A DNA stretch of 64,000 nucleotides, taken from contig NZ_CP049868.1 in NCBI RefSeq assembly GCF_011303555.1, positions 3,348,001 to 3,412,000 on the forward strand, given 5' to 3'. Shown one piece after another: positions 61,381 through 64,000 of this stretch (position 1 is the first letter of the stretch; each line of letters starts with the position of its first letter). A model generated the notes under the pieces. The model worked only from the letters and a program-made list of their open reading frames with translations, did no database searches and had not been told where the DNA came from. The translations under genes were made by a program, and so were the position numbers. The DNA is from Pedobacter sp. HDW13 (lineage in GTDB: Bacteria; Bacteroidota; Bacteroidia; Sphingobacteriales; Sphingobacteriaceae).

Positions 61381-64000
61381 TGAATTTCTTTTGTCACAGA
61401 CAAAATATTGCCCACCGGCAAGCAATTTCCGGTATACCAATAGTTATCAAAATTATGAAACTTGTTACCCTTTTAATTTTTGTACTTCAGATTGGCGTAT
61501 TCGCCAACGGAAGGGCGCAACAGGTTAATATTTCAGTAAAAAACGCAGCGTTAAAAACCGTTTTTACTGAGTTAAATAAACAAACCAGTTACCGGTTTCT
61601 TTACAACGAAGAAACCATTCAAAAGGCTTTGCCAGTTACTTTTAAGGTAAGTAATGCCGATATCAATACCGCCTTAAGTAAAGCCCTGCAAGGCTCAGGT
61701 TTAGGGTTCAGGATTCACGGCGAAACCATCACCATTTTAGAAACGGCTAAAATAAATTCGGTTGCAGCAAAGGTATTAACTATTACCGGAACAGTAAAAG
61801 ATACCTCGGGGCTTGCACTGCCAGGTGTTACGGTGCAGGTTAAAAATAAACCCACCATCGGTACTGCTACCGACGGAAACGGCTCATTTGTATTAAAAGG
61901 AGTGCCCGAAGGAGCAGTATTGATTTTTAGTTTGTTGAGCTACAAAAGCCAGGAACAGCCGCTAAATGGCCGTACGGTAATTAATGTACTGCTTAAAAAC
62001 GACGAAGCTAACCTTAGTGATGTAGTGGTAGTTGGTTTTGGTAAGCAAAAAAAGAGCAGCCTGGTAAGTTCCGTTTCTTCGGTAAAGGGCGATGCACTAC
62101 GCATACCCACCCGCAGCTTAACTAATGCCATTGCCGGCCAGGTACCCGGTATTATTGCCATTCAGCGATCGGGAGAACCGGGTTATGATAATGCCGAATT
62201 CTGGATCAGGGGAGTAAGTTCCTTTGCCGGCGGAACCAATCCGCTTGTGCTGGTTGATGGGATACCTCGCGCCATGACTGATATTGAACCAGATGAAATT
62301 GAAACCTTTAACGTATTGAAAGATGCTGCAGCCACAGCAGTATATGGGGCAGAAGGGGCTAATGGTGTAATTTTAATTACTTCAAAGCGCGGTGTGGTGC
62401 AAAAAACAAAAATTACCTACCGTGGCGAGTATACACAGAATAAACCCACCAGGCTCCCCGAGTTTATGGATTCTTACGATTACCTTTTTGCTTATAATGA
62501 AGCCTTGCGTAATGAGGATAGTCCGGTGTTTAAAACAGATGAGCAGCTGGCCTTGTATAAGAATGGTACAGACCCTGATTTATATCCGAATGCCAAGTTT
62601 CTGGATGTTATGCTCAGAGATAATACCTACAATACCCGCCATACTTTAAATTTCAGAGGTGGGGGCGATATTGCTAAGTTTTTTGTTTCGGGCGCTTACT
62701 ATCAGGAAAACGGAATTTTTAATTCCAATCCCAATAATATTTATGATAATAATCTGGGGCTTAAGCGCTACAATCTGCGTAGCAATATTGATTTAAATGT
62801 TACCAAAACAACTGTATTGGGAGTAGATTTGAGCGGACAATACCTGTTAACAAACTATCCGGGTACAGGAACTGCAGCCATTTTTTCGCGGATGATGGGT
62901 GTGCCGGGTTATCTTTTTCCTGCCGTTTACTCAGATGGCACTATAGCCGGCCATCCGGGTATTCCAAGTTCCAACCGCTCTAACCCCTACAATTTGTTAA
63001 TGGAATCGGGTTATGCTAAAGAATGGAGAACAAGTTTACAATCCAAATTATCTTTAGATCAAAAGTTAGATTTTATTACCAAAGGATTGAGCTTTAGAGG
63101 GATTGTTAGTTTTGATGCTACCATGAATTATTACATGAACAGACTAAAGTCGCCTAAACAGTTCAATGCAACCGCACGCGATGCCAATGGTAAGCTAATC
63201 TTTACTCAGGTTGGAAATCCTGAAACAACTTTGGGCGAGCCTGTAGAAACAAGTAATGGTCAGAAAAATATCTATTTAGAAAGTTCATTAAATTATAACC
63301 GTGTTTTCGCAAACGATCATACTGTTGGCGCTATGTTGTTAACTTACCAAAAAGAAGCACAGCAGCAAGGGGAGGCATTGGCCTTTAAAAAGCAGGCTTA
63401 TGTGGGTAGGCTAACCTATAACTACGCCAACCGGTATTCTGTAGAAGGCAATTTCGGCGTAACCGGAAGTGAAACTTTTTCGCCCGGTAACCGTTTTGGT
63501 TTTTTTCCTGCAATAGGTGGGGCATGGTATGCCAGTAACGAACCTTTTTATCCTGAAGCGCTGCGTAAGGTAGTATCATCTTTAAAATTCAGGGCATCTG
63601 TTGGTAAAACAGGTAACGACAATACCGGCGGGGCAAGATTTCTTTACCGTGGTACCTATACCACTGGCACCACCGGCTATCCAATTGGAATTGGTGGTAC
63701 AGGCTCTCTGAATGGTTTAAATGGTATTGTGGAGGGACGTTTTGAAGCACCCGATTTAACCTGGGAGATAGAAAATAAGAAGAATTACGGAGTAGATATT
63801 GAATTGTTTAAAGGTGCTGTAGATTTTTCTGTTGATTATTTCAATAACCTGCGCTCCAGTATTTTATTGCAACGCCGCACTGTTTCGGGCGTTACCGGCT
63901 TCAGGCAGTCGCCATGGCAAAATTTCGGTTCGGTATCCAACAAAGGGATGGACGGATCAGTTAACATTAAACAAAATATTGGCGGTTTGAAATTAACGGC
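61381..64000 (+). CDS. SusC/RagA-family TonB-linked receptor with STN domain (3' end outside window)
   Basis: The frame is open from the ATG at 61381 to the window end (873 codons seen). A second ATG at 61456 (MKLVTLLIFVLQIGVFAN) starts directly at the signal peptide. The STN domain (VNISVKNAALKTVFTELNKQTSYRFLYN), a carboxypeptidase-like domain (ITGTVKDTSGLALPGVTVQVKN), the plug (VVVGFGKQKKSSLVSSVSSV, LTNAIAGQVPGI, FWIRGVSSF, LVLVDGIPRAM, VLKDAAATAVYGAEGANGVILITSKRG) and most of the barrel are present. It completes a sigma/FecR/SusC signalling cassette. Its SusD partner would lie beyond the window. Confidence 0.93.

Overview
The window is a stretch of a Bacteroidota chromosome, most likely a Pedobacter-like member of the Sphingobacteriaceae. 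The evidence is internal: three SusC-type TonB-linked receptors, two SusD-type lipoproteins, two ECF sigma/FecR anti-sigma cassettes, DUF2911, GH92, BlaI/M56 and CxPxR sulfatase genes, weak or absent Shine-Dalgarno sites, and several promoter boxes of the Bacteroidota type TAnnTTTG. No rRNA, tRNA, CRISPR array, insertion sequence or prophage was recognised.

Layout. 1-9360: the tail of an outer-membrane barrel gene; a SusC/SusD_2/S9 peptidase set, with a peptide-binding lipoprotein on the opposite strand, that reads as a peptide-uptake locus; then a short cytosolic protein resembling half of a BtuF-type binding protein. 9575-17276: an orphan NtrC-type regulator, a GNAT/ArgE-like pair, and a PIG-L deacetylase followed by a 34-residue membrane peptide and a sodium:solute symporter. 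The peptide overlaps its neighbours at both ends, and the symporter is frameshifted at a G6 run. 17277-25860: methyltransferase, DUF2911, GH92 mannosidase, AlkC glycosylase, HIBADH-type dehydrogenase, and a FadR-type regulator/TauE/DUF1634 operon with two perfect operators, interspersed with hairpin repeats. 25990-30814: BlaI, M56 peptidase and an outer-membrane barrel gene frameshifted at a G5 run. 30932-43983: gluconate permease, divergent ybbAP/tesA, PhoX-like and di-heme cytochrome c peroxidase genes, an S41 protease and a sulfatase.

The most striking gene is at 44379-48305. It encodes a single 1308-residue protein that joins a DyP-type heme-peroxidase domain to a complete glycyl-radical-enzyme domain. 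The catalytic Cys (GCYE), the radical Gly (VRTGGW) and a C-terminal Cys-Pro motif are visible, but the canonical DyP Asp motif is altered. No radical-SAM activating enzyme is encoded in the window. Glycyl radicals are normally made by radical-SAM enzymes and destroyed by oxygen, so a fused heme peroxidase suggests either an oxygen/peroxide guard or an unconventional radical source. Both are hypotheses.

48430-64000: a convergent phosphonoacetate hydrolase, then two consecutive sigma/FecR/SusC cassettes. The first continues with SusD, a small lipoprotein and a Tat-exported metallophosphoesterase; the second runs off the window. Each FecR-SusC gap carries strong hairpins. Both frameshifts fall one base short in poly-G runs, so sequencing error must be excluded before calling them pseudogenes.
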